Assembly: GCA_034439755.1 (NCBI GenBank)
Contig: JAWXAZ010000131.1
Span: 1-29,334 of the forward strand
DNA from: B1 sp034439755
Lineage (GTDB): Bacteria; Bacteroidota; Bacteroidia; UKL13-3
Direction of reading: 5' to 3'
DNA: 29,334 nt
Of the stretch, positions 1-8,700 are shown piece after piece; position 1 is the first letter of the stretch; the number at the start of each line of letters is the position of its first letter. Made by a program: the position numbers and the translations under genes. The notes under the pieces are model-generated. The model was not told where the DNA came from and searched no databases. It worked only from the letters and a program-made list of their open reading frames with translations.

Positions 1-772
1 ATATTTACACCACCTAGTGGTTAAGAATGGATATAGTGCACGGCGTTGTGATTTGCTTTCAAAAATGTTCTTTGCTATATTTACACCACCTTAACTGAAT
101 TTATTGCACATCTCACAGCCGTTGTGATTTGCTTTCAAAAATGTTCTTTGCTATATTTACACCACCTTTGAATGGTTCTATATCTAGCTTTGGTTAGTTG
201 TGATTTGCTTTCAAAAATGTTCTTTGCTATATTTACACCACCCGGAACCAAAAAGCTATCAGTTGCCCTTACGTTGTGATTTGCTTTCAAAAATGTTCTT
301 TGCTATATTTACACCACCTATGAGCACAAAAATTAACAACGGAAAAGAGTTGTGATTTGCTTTCAAAAATGTTCTTTGCTATATTTACACCACCGCTGGC
401 GTGAAACTAGTTAAGCCGTTTACGTTGTGATTTGCTTTCAAAAATGTTCTTTGCTATATTTACACCACCTGTTCTGAAGATAACAGTGATAGGTACGCCG
501 TTGTGATTTGCTTTCAAAAATGTTCTTTGCTATATTTACACCACCAGGCCTTGACATTAATACAACGTAAGGAGTGTTGTGATTTGCTTTCAAAAATGTT
601 CTTTGCTATATTTACACCACCGAAATGTTGATTTTTGGGGTTGATTATATTGTTGTGATTTGCTTTCAAAAATGTTCTTTGCTATATTTACACCACCTCA
701 TCGTATAATTTTTTTGTAATTGCTTCGTTGTGATTTGCTTTCAAAAATGTTCTTTGCTATATTTACACCACC
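1..772 (+). CRISPR. Type II-C-like CRISPR array, 10 full repeats plus one partial
   Basis: Ten complete 46-bp repeats start at 45, 121, 197, 273, 349, 424, 500, 576, 652 and 727, and the last 14 bases of an eleventh occupy 1-14, so the array continues past the left edge. All ten complete repeats look identical; none is degenerate. Spacers are 29 or 30 nt and all differ. The repeat begins GTTGTGATTTGC and ends TTTACACCACC. A repeat of this length with a 5' GTTGT start and 30-nt spacers is typical of type II-C loci in Bacteroidota. By comparison with known type II-C crRNAs (spacer followed by GUUGU...), the sense strand should be plus, so transcription would run toward cas2 and converge with the cas genes. 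The repeat count is seen directly; the subtype is inferred from repeat form and the linked cas1-cas2. Confidence 0.98.
52..83 (+). promoter_or_regulatory. Promoter-like motif embedded in every CRISPR repeat (first full copy shown)
   Basis: Within each repeat a TTTG (repeat positions 8-11) is followed after 20 bases by TATATTTA (positions 32-39). This is close to the Bacteroidota vegetative promoter TTTG-N19-TAnnTTTG. Seven bases remain before the repeat ends, so transcription would start at about the first base of the next spacer. Repeat-embedded promoters are established for Neisseria type II-C arrays; the same arrangement here is an inference from motif and spacing. Confidence 0.5.
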
Positions 773-839
773 AGACTTGGGCTCAAACGTAGTACAGACG
801 TGCGTTTGCAGGATTTGTAGCAAAGAAAAAAAAAGAACT

Positions 840-881
840 AAAATGCTTTCCAAAATCAATTTTGGAAAGCATTTTCTTTTT
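840..881. terminator. Bidirectional hairpin terminator between array and cas2
   Basis: A perfect 17-bp inverted repeat (arm AAAATGCTTTCCAAAAT at 840-856, complementary arm 859-875, two-base loop) has a T-rich tract to its right and an A-rich tract (825-837) to its left. It can therefore terminate both the minus-strand cas1-cas2 message and plus-strand RNA leaving the array. The rest of 773-909 holds no gene. Confidence 0.7.
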
Positions 882-909
882 GTAATGATATTGTGATTAA
901 CAATTTTAA

Positions 910-1242
910 TTAAAACAACTCCAATTGCTGGGGCTCAATTCTCTTAACAGCTTCTTTCTTGCCAAAGAAAATATCCATCATGCCAAATTGTTTGTCGGTT
1001 ATGCTTAATATCCCAACATGACCTCGCTCTGGCAACAATTGTTTTACCCTTTTTATATGTACTTCTGCATTTTCTCTGCTGGCGCAATGGCGCAAATAAA
1101 TGCTAAACTGAAACATGGTAAAGCCGTCTCTCAAGATGTCTTTCCTAAAGCGTGCAGCTACCTTCCGCTCTTGCGCGGAATCTGTTGGCAAATCAAATAG
1201 TACAAGTACCCACATAATTCTGTATTCGTTTAAGCGTTCCAT
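910..1242 (-). CDS. cas2: CRISPR-associated endonuclease Cas2
   Basis: This 110-residue protein is the usual size for Cas2, the dimeric ferredoxin-fold partner that joins two Cas1 dimers in the spacer-integration complex. The N-terminal beta strand ends in VLFDLPT with the conserved Asp at residue 17. The middle shows a typical Cas2 pattern of an Arg/Lys-rich helix followed by FTMFQFSIYLR. Its ATG overlaps the cas1 stop by one base (TAATG), so the two are translationally coupled. The gene lies between cas1 and the array, the usual type II-C order. Nothing appears damaged. Confidence 0.96.
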   Translation of the reverse strand: MERLNEYRIMWVLVLFDLPTDSAQERKVAARFRKDILRDGFTMFQFSIYLRHCASRENAEVHIKRVKQLLPERGHVGILSITDKQFGMMDIFFGKKEAVKRIEPQQLELF

Positions 1243-2165
1243 TAATTAAATTTAGGATACAAAATCTTCTTGCTTTCTACCGCAAAACATTGGCTCAAAC
1301 TGCTAGTGGTTCTCTGTAACCCTACCATCATAGGACTGCGCATACCGTCTATGCTTACTTCTTTTGCTGGCAGACTCAAGATTTTTCCTTTTATAACTGT
1401 GGTTAAATCCAGTTCTTGCCCCGCATTTTCTTGCAAAAGTCCATAAACCAACTCATCTGCATATATACGGTATGGTTCCATAACATCGTCTGCAAGGCAA
1501 TATGCATTGTATTTGTTTTTGTGATGTATGCCCAAAGTTGGCAACAAACCACTGCCCACAAGCGACCTAGCCACCGTTGCCCTTATAATGGCATAGGCAT
1601 AATTCAATAGATTATTAGGATAACTGCCAAACCTATCGCGGGTAAAGTTGGGCGCCAAATCACCAAAAATAGTTTTCCAATATAGAGCCGCTGCTCTAGC
1701 TTCTAAATTTTGTGTATCGCCACTGTTTACCTGGTTGCTCCAAATTAAGAGCGATTGTGACTCATTGGTCCAGCCAATTTTAGATAGCAAGGCTGCTTGG
1801 TTGGCAATTTTGTATTTTATTGTCTGTTGCCACAGTTGCTTTTTTAGCGGTTCAGAGGCATCTATTTGATCCCTAAAACGCTCTTGTTGCGTAGTATGAC
1901 CTTCTAATGGCAAAAGCATAGAAATTGGGATGTGGTTAACGTCGCAACTAATAAACGCAATATTGTGAGCGGCCGCTTGCTGTATTACCGTATGGGTAAT
2001 AGTGAGTTGTTGATGGTCTAATATCAGTATCCCTATATCTTCAATAGGAATGGTTTTGGTAAGGATTCTATCGATTCCTTTTCCTTCGGGTACCTGCAAT
2101 TCCAATTGTGCATTCTTAATGCATACATAATAAGGATTGCCGAGGTAAATGGTTTTCTTAATCAT
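1242..2165 (-). CDS. cas1: CRISPR-associated endonuclease/integrase Cas1 (type II-C-like)
   Basis: The protein has 307 residues, a typical type II Cas1 length. Cas1 is the metal-dependent integrase that inserts spacers at the leader-repeat junction. Expected catalytic residues are visible: Glu155 in NLEARAAALYW, His215 in LGIHHKNKYN and Glu230 in DDVMEPYR. The segment with these last two, LADDVMEPYR, is characteristic of type II Cas1. The ATG at 2165 is the only sensible start. It leads cas2 in a two-gene operon. In type II-C loci cas9 normally lies directly upstream of cas1; here that position holds a short non-coding region and then an unrelated lipoprotein. The adaptation genes look intact, so the locus either uses a Cas9 encoded elsewhere or has lost interference. 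Confidence 0.97.
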   Translation of the reverse strand: MIKKTIYLGNPYYVCIKNAQLELQVPEGKGIDRILTKTIPIEDIGILILDHQQLTITHTVIQQAAAHNIAFISCDVNHIPISMLLPLEGHTTQQERFRDQIDASEPLKKQLWQQTIKYKIANQAALLSKIGWTNESQSLLIWSNQVNSGDTQNLEARAAALYWKTIFGDLAPNFTRDRFGSYPNNLLNYAYAIIRATVARSLVGSGLLPTLGIHHKNKYNAYCLADDVMEPYRIYADELVYGLLQENAGQELDLTTVIKGKILSLPAKEVSIDGMRSPMMVGLQRTTSSLSQCFAVESKKILYPKFN

Positions 2166-2213
2166 GACGGGGCTAGTTTGTAATTGCTTCGTTCACAACA
2201 GAAACCATGCCAC

Positions 2214-2305
2214 TAAAAAAAACGAAACTTGAAGCTTAACTATTATGGCTTTTACATCATAGGCAATTCTCTTGCAGATTTGCTTATTTTATGAATCTTG
2301 CCAAA
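2214..2305 (-). ncRNA. Candidate tracrRNA upstream of cas1
   Basis: Read on the plus strand, 2271-2302 resembles the CRISPR repeat: TTG, then a one-base bulge, GATTTGCTT (2277-2285), an internal loop, ATG (2291-2293) and CTTGC (2297-2301). On the minus strand this is an anti-repeat able to form about 22 pairs (including G-U) with the crRNA repeat, in the bulged duplex style of known tracrRNAs. Downstream on the minus strand come a hairpin (2240-2262, arms CTATGAT and ATAATAG, one mismatch), a weak stem around 2223-2238, and eight T residues (2215-2222) that would terminate it. No clear promoter is seen; TATTATTG and TAGCATTTG upstream are imperfect -7 boxes. The duplex is seen in the sequence; the function is inferred. 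Confidence 0.62.
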
Positions 2306-2348
2306 TGCTAATGCCAATAATAAAGAGAAAAAAAAATAAAGTGTTTTG

Positions 2349-3509
2349 CTACTTAAAATAGTTGTTCAAATCACCATCCAATCTAAAAAAAACAAGCTGC
2401 TCTCCCTTCTTCTCATTTATGTTCATACTTATGACCACCATATAAGAACCATCCTGCATTCTTCCTAAGATACAATTATGGGCAAAATCATCGCCAAGCA
2501 ACCTTGTTTTAATTGGCAAAAATTCAGCGTTGTACTTAGTCACTACAGTTTCAAACCTGGTAGCAAAATTTGGAGCAGGGTAGCTAACAGTATTTAAATC
2601 AACAAGCCCCAAACTGCCATCAGTCACAAAATTATTCCCTTTATAAGAATAACTCTCAAGCAAATTACCCTCCTTATCATAGGCTGTAAGGCCCGCCCCA
2701 TTTCCAAACAAAACAATTCTATTGGCTTGAACCAATAAAGTTTTCCCAAAATAATAGGGCATTTCCCTTGCCCAAATCAAGTGACCATTTTCATCGTGCT
2801 TGCGCAATACCCCTTTATTAAAGTTAGCATAATCATAACACAATACATAAAAATAATTGCCATCAGAAGCCATACTTCTCAAAATATTTCCAGCCACAAA
2901 ATTAACCGCTATTGTAGAATCATTTTCCCATAATGCAGCGCTATGCAAACCTTGATTAAAGGCCATCAAATGAACCTTTCTTTGGTTCACATTAACTAGT
3001 TTATTGATGCCAGTTACCAAGGTGCCATTTTGTAGTTGAATAATCTGAGGCGGAAAAGACCAAAGAGGTATAGCATTTATACTATCCATTAAATTGCCAC
3101 TTTGATCCCTCTTTTTAAAATTAAAATCGGTTTCAAGCACCGTAAAATTCCATTTCGTTTTTTGGCTATTGGCTTGCAAAAAAACATTGAAAATACTACC
3201 GTTCTTTACCAATCCATTGCCAAAAAACACATCCTCCAAATAATATGTCGAATCCAAAAATCTCAAATTCTCATCATAATGCAAAAATACTTCCCTATCC
3301 AAATAGGAACCCCCTGGCGATTTACAAGAAATAAGAAAAGAATTATCGGGTAAGGCTAAGAAAAAGGATGTGTTTAATTCCATCAAACCTTTTTTAACCG
3401 GTGACCAATTAAACACAAAAGGCACAGAAGGATTATGATAGGTTTTACGGCAACCTATAAGGCTTGTAAGTATAAAAATACAAGAAAAAATTAGCAATAG
3501 CTTTTTCAT
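2349..3509 (-). CDS. Hypothetical outer-surface lipoprotein
   Basis: The chosen ATG at 3509 gives a 386-residue protein beginning MKKLLLIFSCIF with a lipobox LIGC (Cys20), so it should be exported and lipidated. A longer frame from 3560 would put 17 residues before the signal peptide and overlap the upstream gene, so it is less likely. The mature part is rich in repeated beta-strand-like stretches (for example NGTLVTGINK, GNGAGLTAYDKEGNLLESY, DGSYMVV), which suggests a beta-propeller, but I see no named domain. It starts one base after the stop of the gene at 3511-4536, so the two are surely co-transcribed and probably work together at the cell surface. Confidence 0.85.
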   Translation of the reverse strand: MKKLLLIFSCIFILTSLIGCRKTYHNPSVPFVFNWSPVKKGLMELNTSFFLALPDNSFLISCKSPGGSYLDREVFLHYDENLRFLDSTYYLEDVFFGNGLVKNGSIFNVFLQANSQKTKWNFTVLETDFNFKKRDQSGNLMDSINAIPLWSFPPQIIQLQNGTLVTGINKLVNVNQRKVHLMAFNQGLHSAALWENDSTIAVNFVAGNILRSMASDGNYFYVLCYDYANFNKGVLRKHDENGHLIWAREMPYYFGKTLLVQANRIVLFGNGAGLTAYDKEGNLLESYSYKGNNFVTDGSLGLVDLNTVSYPAPNFATRFETVVTKYNAEFLPIKTRLLGDDFAHNCILGRMQDGSYMVVISMNINEKKGEQLVFFRLDGDLNNYFK

Positions 3510-3510
3510 A

Positions 3511-4536
3511 CTAATGATCATATTTTTTAACTGCTCCATGAAACAAATGTGTGTAACCAATGCTAAAACTAAAGTTGTTAAAGTTTATATCATCATCCAA
3601 ATAAAAATAATTGTATAAAATATGTGTTTCATCAAACCTGGCTTCTGGTTTATTATAGGGCGTTATGGATTTTATAAATGATGCCTGTATATTCAAATGC
3701 CCTTTACCTATTTTATACAAAGAGTTTATGCCAAAGATATAGCCATTAAACCAGCGGTTCCGCCGATCGCTCGTAAGCTCTCGGTTCAAAACAGATAATT
3801 CACCAGATGGCAAAAAGGTAGATTCAAAACTGTTCTCAGAGGTAATAACATATTGCTTATAAACACCCACCCTAAACCCATATCGCAACCTTCTACCACC
3901 ATTTAATAAATATTGAGCAGTTAGTGGCATTTGAATGTTCAATTGATTCTCCTGGTAATATAATTTCCAATTAGGAATATCATATTGTATGGCATACCTA
4001 TTTGCGTTAACCGTTGCACCCAAATCAAGTGAAATTTTATCGGTAATATACCACCCAAATTGCGCTCCAAATTGCCCACCCACTAAAGGAATATACGTTT
4101 TTGAGTAAGGAGTAACACCATATAATTTTGTAACCTTAACCTGCGAAATAGTAGTGCCTGCAAAGTAATTGGTATAAAAAGTATGTGGCTTCAAAACCAC
4201 CCTTTTATTCATCAATTTAACAAGGCCTTTAGGGTTATTAATTTTATCGGGCACGTACCCCGGATTAATTTGTAACAACGCATCACAAGCCCATTGCGCA
4301 CTATCCATTTTATCTATATACAAATAAGCAATGGCCATCACCCTATATGCCTGCCATTGCACAGATTGTCCTTCACTTGGTTCTATACAAATCTTAACCA
4401 ACTCTAGGCTCTTGCGATATTCCTTGGCCTCCAATAATTTGTTTGCCAAATCAATGTTTTCTGGGCAGTTTTGGGCCGAACCAATACATGGTTTAATGAA
4501 TAAAGAAAATAAAATAAGGTAAAAACTAGGTCTCAT
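3511..4536 (-). CDS. TPR-like plus outer-membrane beta-barrel protein, hypothetical
   Basis: A 341-residue protein with an N-terminal signal peptide (MRPSFYLILFSLF...GSAQ). Residues about 25-100 form helical pairs such as ANKLLEAKEYRKSLELV and AIAYLYIDKMDSAQWACDALL, which look like two TPR units ending with the phrase INPGYVPD common in such proteins. From about residue 115 the sequence alternates in short amphipathic strands rich in aromatic residues and ends in FSFSIGYTHLFHG, as expected for a PorT-like outer-membrane barrel. The stop lies one base before the start of the lipoprotein gene, a tight two-gene unit. The exact role is unknown; a barrel with a partner surface lipoprotein is a common Bacteroidota arrangement. 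Confidence 0.82.
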   Translation of the reverse strand: MRPSFYLILFSLFIKPCIGSAQNCPENIDLANKLLEAKEYRKSLELVKICIEPSEGQSVQWQAYRVMAIAYLYIDKMDSAQWACDALLQINPGYVPDKINNPKGLVKLMNKRVVLKPHTFYTNYFAGTTISQVKVTKLYGVTPYSKTYIPLVGGQFGAQFGWYITDKISLDLGATVNANRYAIQYDIPNWKLYYQENQLNIQMPLTAQYLLNGGRRLRYGFRVGVYKQYVITSENSFESTFLPSGELSVLNRELTSDRRNRWFNGYIFGINSLYKIGKGHLNIQASFIKSITPYNKPEARFDETHILYNYFYLDDDINFNNFSFSIGYTHLFHGAVKKYDH

Positions 4537-4844
4537 AGGTAAGTATTTAATTTGCCTTGAATTTGTAACTCAAATATAATACTCTATTGAAACTATAGGG
4601 ATTTATTTTTGCACGCATCCCTAACAATAAAAAAAGACTAAATATCTAAACGTAATTTCAACATTTATTTCTTCTTAGGTAGCTTTAAATTTAAAGCAAC
4701 TTTTTTTGACTTTTCAAAGCAATGAACCTAAACAAACAACATCCATAAAAATTTTATTCGACTGACAACTAAAACGTTAGTTATTAGTTATTAGTTATTA
4801 GTTATTAGTTATTAGTTAACTTCGTTTTATCAAATAAATCAATT
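4537..4844. other. Divergent intergenic region
   Basis: This AT-rich spacer separates the minus-strand gene starting at 4536 from the plus-strand gene starting at 4845. Apart from the heptamer repeat at 4781-4815 I see no gene, no convincing hairpin and no clear match to the Bacteroidota promoter pattern. Confidence 0.7.
4781..4815 (+). repeat. Heptanucleotide microsatellite (TTATTAG) x5
   Basis: Five perfect tandem copies of TTATTAG are flanked by partial copies (GTTAG before, TTA after). The tract ends 29 bases before the ATG at 4845, so changes in copy number would shift the spacing of any promoter or 5' leader elements of that lipoprotein gene. Confidence 0.95.
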
Positions 4845-5486
4845 ATGAAAAATTTACCCAACAAATTAACCCCCATTATTGCAATTGCAATACTTATTCT
4901 TTTTAGTTTGTATGCCTGCGAAAAAAGCAAGAAAGAAAACAATCAAAAAGACCAACAAAACTCCACTCTTATTGGTGCTGCCTACACTGGTTCCGATACA
5001 ATAGTTAGATTCACCGAAGACAGCGTAGGCATTGGCTACATCCACAATGGCCTATTTTACTTAAACAATTTAGATACCTCAAATTACCTTTATACAGAGA
5101 ATAACGTTAATTATACCATGAGCCATTTTAGACTTGAAGAATCTCATGGCATATATGATTTGGTGATGTTTGGAACTGGCACAAATGGAGAACATATTCT
5201 ACTTGGCTTCTCCTGTTTTATAGACGTGCCTAATTATGTAAATCCAAACTCCCCTATTGGTGGCACTATTAAAAACTCTTGCACTGGCGTCTGTTGCTCA
5301 TCATGTTCTTTTACAAGAAATAGCGTAGGATCAATTGATGGCTGTGCTTGTGGTAGATCTGGAACAGGTTGCGGCGAAAACGTTTCTCCTCATTGCGACC
5401 ATTCAATGTCAGAGGGCTTTACCAAGGATAGTTATGAAGACTATATTAGAAATTATTCAGAATATCCACCTTACGACACTTACTAA
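4845..5486 (+). CDS. Cys-rich hypothetical lipoprotein
   Basis: This 213-residue protein starts with MKNLPNKLTP, a hydrophobic stretch and a lipobox LYAC (Cys25), followed by a Lys/Asn/Gln-rich linker. The middle is unremarkable beta-rich sequence. Roughly residues 145-190 contain nine Cys in forms such as CTGVCCSSC, GCACG and GCGENVSPHC. This suggests a disulfide-bonded or metal-binding tail outside the cytoplasm. No family is recognised. It stands alone, with a microsatellite just before its start and a strong terminator after it. The ATG at 4845 is the only start compatible with the signal peptide. Confidence 0.85.
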   Translation: MKNLPNKLTPIIAIAILILFSLYACEKSKKENNQKDQQNSTLIGAAYTGSDTIVRFTEDSVGIGYIHNGLFYLNNLDTSNYLYTENNVNYTMSHFRLEESHGIYDLVMFGTGTNGEHILLGFSCFIDVPNYVNPNSPIGGTIKNSCTGVCCSSCSFTRNSVGSIDGCACGRSGTGCGENVSPHCDHSMSEGFTKDSYEDYIRNYSEYPPYDTY

Positions 5487-5785
5487 AGCAAAATCAAAGA
5501 AGCTGTAATTTGATGCAGATTATTGCTACAAATCTTATGATAAATATTTTCATTTCTATCTAACCCATAAAACTTGTATTTGCAACTCAAAACTTAGATT
5601 TTGCTATATATCTTTGCTAAAAAAGCGGCAACTTCTTTCATAGAAATTGCCGCTTTTTTTTATCCCATTAAAATTGATACCGCGCATTTAGTTAAATAAA
5701 AAATAGCAATATTTACACCTAAATTTTTTATTTTATTTTGAATTTCAATAAATTATCCGTTATTTTTGAGAAACACCTAATTATT
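5487..5785. other. Intergenic region with terminator
   Basis: No gene is visible. The region contains the hairpin terminator at 5619-5661 and, just before it, TATCTTTG (5608-5615), which fits the TAnnTTTG -7 box but lacks a TTTG at the right distance. The A/T-rich stretch after 5661 leads into the start of the adhesin gene. Confidence 0.6.
5619..5661 (+). terminator. Rho-independent terminator
   Basis: Stem arms AAAAAAGCGGCAA and TTGCCGCTTTTTT surround a 15-base loop and end in a T-run. It lies downstream of the Cys-rich lipoprotein gene. The A-run on the left arm could also allow function on the minus strand. Confidence 0.85.
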
Positions 5786-8700
5786 ATGAGAAAAATATTT
5801 ACACACTTTTTTTGCCTTGTTTTGTTTTCTGTCTTGCTTGGAATCAATAGCAGCCATGCACAAAATTTGCAAAGCTATCCAAGCAATATTATTAATAATT
5901 TACCTGTAAGAACAGCCGTTTTTACTAAATCAAATAGCTTAAATAAATCGAGTAGTTGCGCACCAGATACCGTAAATTATACCTATAATAAAACCACTGC
6001 GCTCAATACCATTTCTTTAAACAATGCCACCAGCGGAAATTCATTTGCACAATGGTATCCAGCTCCACAAGCTATCACCATTTCTGGATTCGAATTTTTT
6101 GCCTGGCAAACTGCCATGACCAGCGCCGTGGTTTCAATTTCATGCAAATTATTTAATGCAGGAATTGATTCTATGCCTGCCGGTACAGCGTTGGCTACCG
6201 TAATAGTTCCAGTAGATTCTTCCTTTAGCGGTGGTGTGCTCACCGTTCTTAGAAAAAAGGCAATTTTCACCACGCCTATTACCACCTCTTCTGCCAATGG
6301 ATATGTTATTGTTATTGAAACAAGCTCTGCCACCAATGTAGCTGTGGTTACCAATTCGTGGACCGCTAATCCACCCAATGGAAGAAGTGAATGGCTGAGC
6401 TCGGTTAAAATTGGAACTAATTTTATTCGCTCTTATAATATTAATATTGGAACAGTGCCATTCAATGCCGACTTTATTATGCAGCCATTTGTTTCATATA
6501 ATTTAGCAGCTTCATTTACCTCTTCTACCAATTGTATGCTAACCGGCACGCCCATAACATTTACCAATACTTCTAGTCCGGTTTTGTTTAGCAAATATTA
6601 TAACACAAGGGCATTTTTTAACATCCCCCAATTTAGCTGCCTCTGGGATTATGGCGACTCTATGGGAAGTTTTTACGCCGTTAATGGAAGCAGAACCTAT
6701 AACTTTAACAATACCTATAGGGTTAAATTATTAGATACTTTATACGGCTGGACAGCAGGCTGCGGCGATACCTATGTTAAGGACATTTACCAAACACCCA
6801 GCCCAAGCAATGCCAGCAACAATGGTCCAGTTTGCGCGGGTGGTATTCTAAAATTATTTGCAGATAGCATTCCTGGTGCTGGCTATAGTTGGACAGGGCC
6901 AAACGGCTTTACTTCAACACAAAGAAACCCACAAATACCCGCAGCAGGAATTGCAGCAACTGGCTTATATTCGGTTCAAACCGTAATAGCGCAATGCTCT
7001 TCTACCGTTGCTACCACCTACGCCTCGGTTGTAAACACCTATTTTGCAAGCAGCAATGGCCCCTTGTGCGCAGGCCAAAATCTAAGTTTGAATGCCACCG
7101 AAATCAACGGCGCTGCCTATAGTTGGTCAGGGCCAAATGGTTTCGGTTCCAACCAAAGAAACCCAATAATTGGAGCAGCTACTACCGCCGATTCTGGTAC
7201 TTATCAAGTGAGTATTTCTATGGCCGGATGTGGTTCATTAGGGCCATTTAATATTTTGGCTGTTGTAAATGCAAACCCCGCTCCTCCTACTGCCAGTGGC
7301 AATGGCCCCTTATGCGTGGGTCAAAATTTAAACTTATCAGCTTCTGCCTTTGGAACGGGTGCCTACATTTGGTCTGGGCCAAATAACTTTTCCTCCTTTT
7401 TGCAAAACCCAGTTAGACCCAACGCTTTAAGCACCTTTGCCGGAAATTACCAAGTTGTTTTTAGCAGAAATGGCTGTACCAGCGCAGCCTCCAATGTAAA
7501 TGTAGTAATTAACAATATCCCAAGTGCACCAACAGCAGGTAACAATGGCCCTTTGTGTGCCGGACAGATACTTAGTTTAACCGCATCCTTAATGTCGGGT
7601 GCAAGCTATAATTGGTCGGGGCCAAATAGTTTTACAGCCTCCACCCAAAACCCAACTAGAAATTCCTTGTCGCTCATAGATGCAGGCATTTATAGCGTTG
7701 TGGCAACAGTAAATGGTTGCGCATCTCCTGCTGCAAATACCACCGTGGTTATAACCAATAGCACGCCCACTCCAACAGCTAGCAGCAATGGCCCATTATG
7801 TCCCGGACAAAATTTACAACTTACCGCAACAGGGATGCTAGGTGCTATATTTTCTTGGGTAGGACCAAAAGGATTTAGTTCGAACCAACAAAACCCAGTT
7901 GTATTAAATGTGAGCGATTCAAATGCAGGAATTTATAGTGTAACGGCTAGCACAACTGCCTGCGGAACCTCAAGCGCAGCCAATACCACCCTTGCCGTTA
8001 ACGCATTACCCGCTGCCCCAAATGTGGGCAATAACAGTCCGGTTTGCGAAGGCCAAAACTTAAACCTTACTGCTAGTCCTATTGCCGGAGCAACCTACTT
8101 TTGGACAGGACCAAACGGATACTCCTCAAATTTGCAAAATCCCATTGTCAATAATATGACCAAAATAAAAGGGGGCGCCTACAGTGTATATGTTACCGTA
8201 ATTGGTTGTGGCACCTCGGGCATATCTAATTCAAATGCATTGGTTAGGTCAATGCCTTCTGCACCCAATACAAGCAGTAATTCGCCCGTTTGTTTTGGCG
8301 ATTCATTGATCTTAAGTAGCAGCAATACCAACATAGGACCAAATGCCAATTATGCCTGGACTGGGCCAAATAATTTTAGTGCAAATGGAGCAACCGTAAA
8401 AATTAATTCGGCCTTGTTAACCGATGCTGGTTTGTATAATGTAAACGTAAGCGACAGTGGTTGTACTTCTGGCAATTCGAGTGTAAATGCTACAGTTAAA
8501 AATTTACCCAGTGCACCAACGCCAAGTAGCAATGCACCCATTTGTGCTGGGGCTAATTTAAACCTTCAGGCCACCAGTGTAAGCGGCGCAACTTATGTTT
8601 GGAGCGGACCAGACAATTTCAATTCCGCCACACAAAATCCTGGTGTTATTGGCACCTCAAATGCCAATGCTGGTTTGTACATTGTAAAGTCATTGGTAAA

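Noticed and set aside
886..900. Minus-strand AATCACAA near the cas2 end as a tracrRNA anti-repeat
   Set aside because: Only eight bases match the repeat complement and the flanking bases do not extend the duplex; the segment at 2271-2302 is far better.
5738..5785. TTG start extending the adhesin by 16 residues
   Set aside because: The ATG at 5786 directly begins a normal signal peptide; the extension would place it internally.
5983..6378. Minus-strand frame of 131 codons inside the adhesin gene
   Set aside because: It is an antisense shadow of a long gene with clear domain structure; no family signature.
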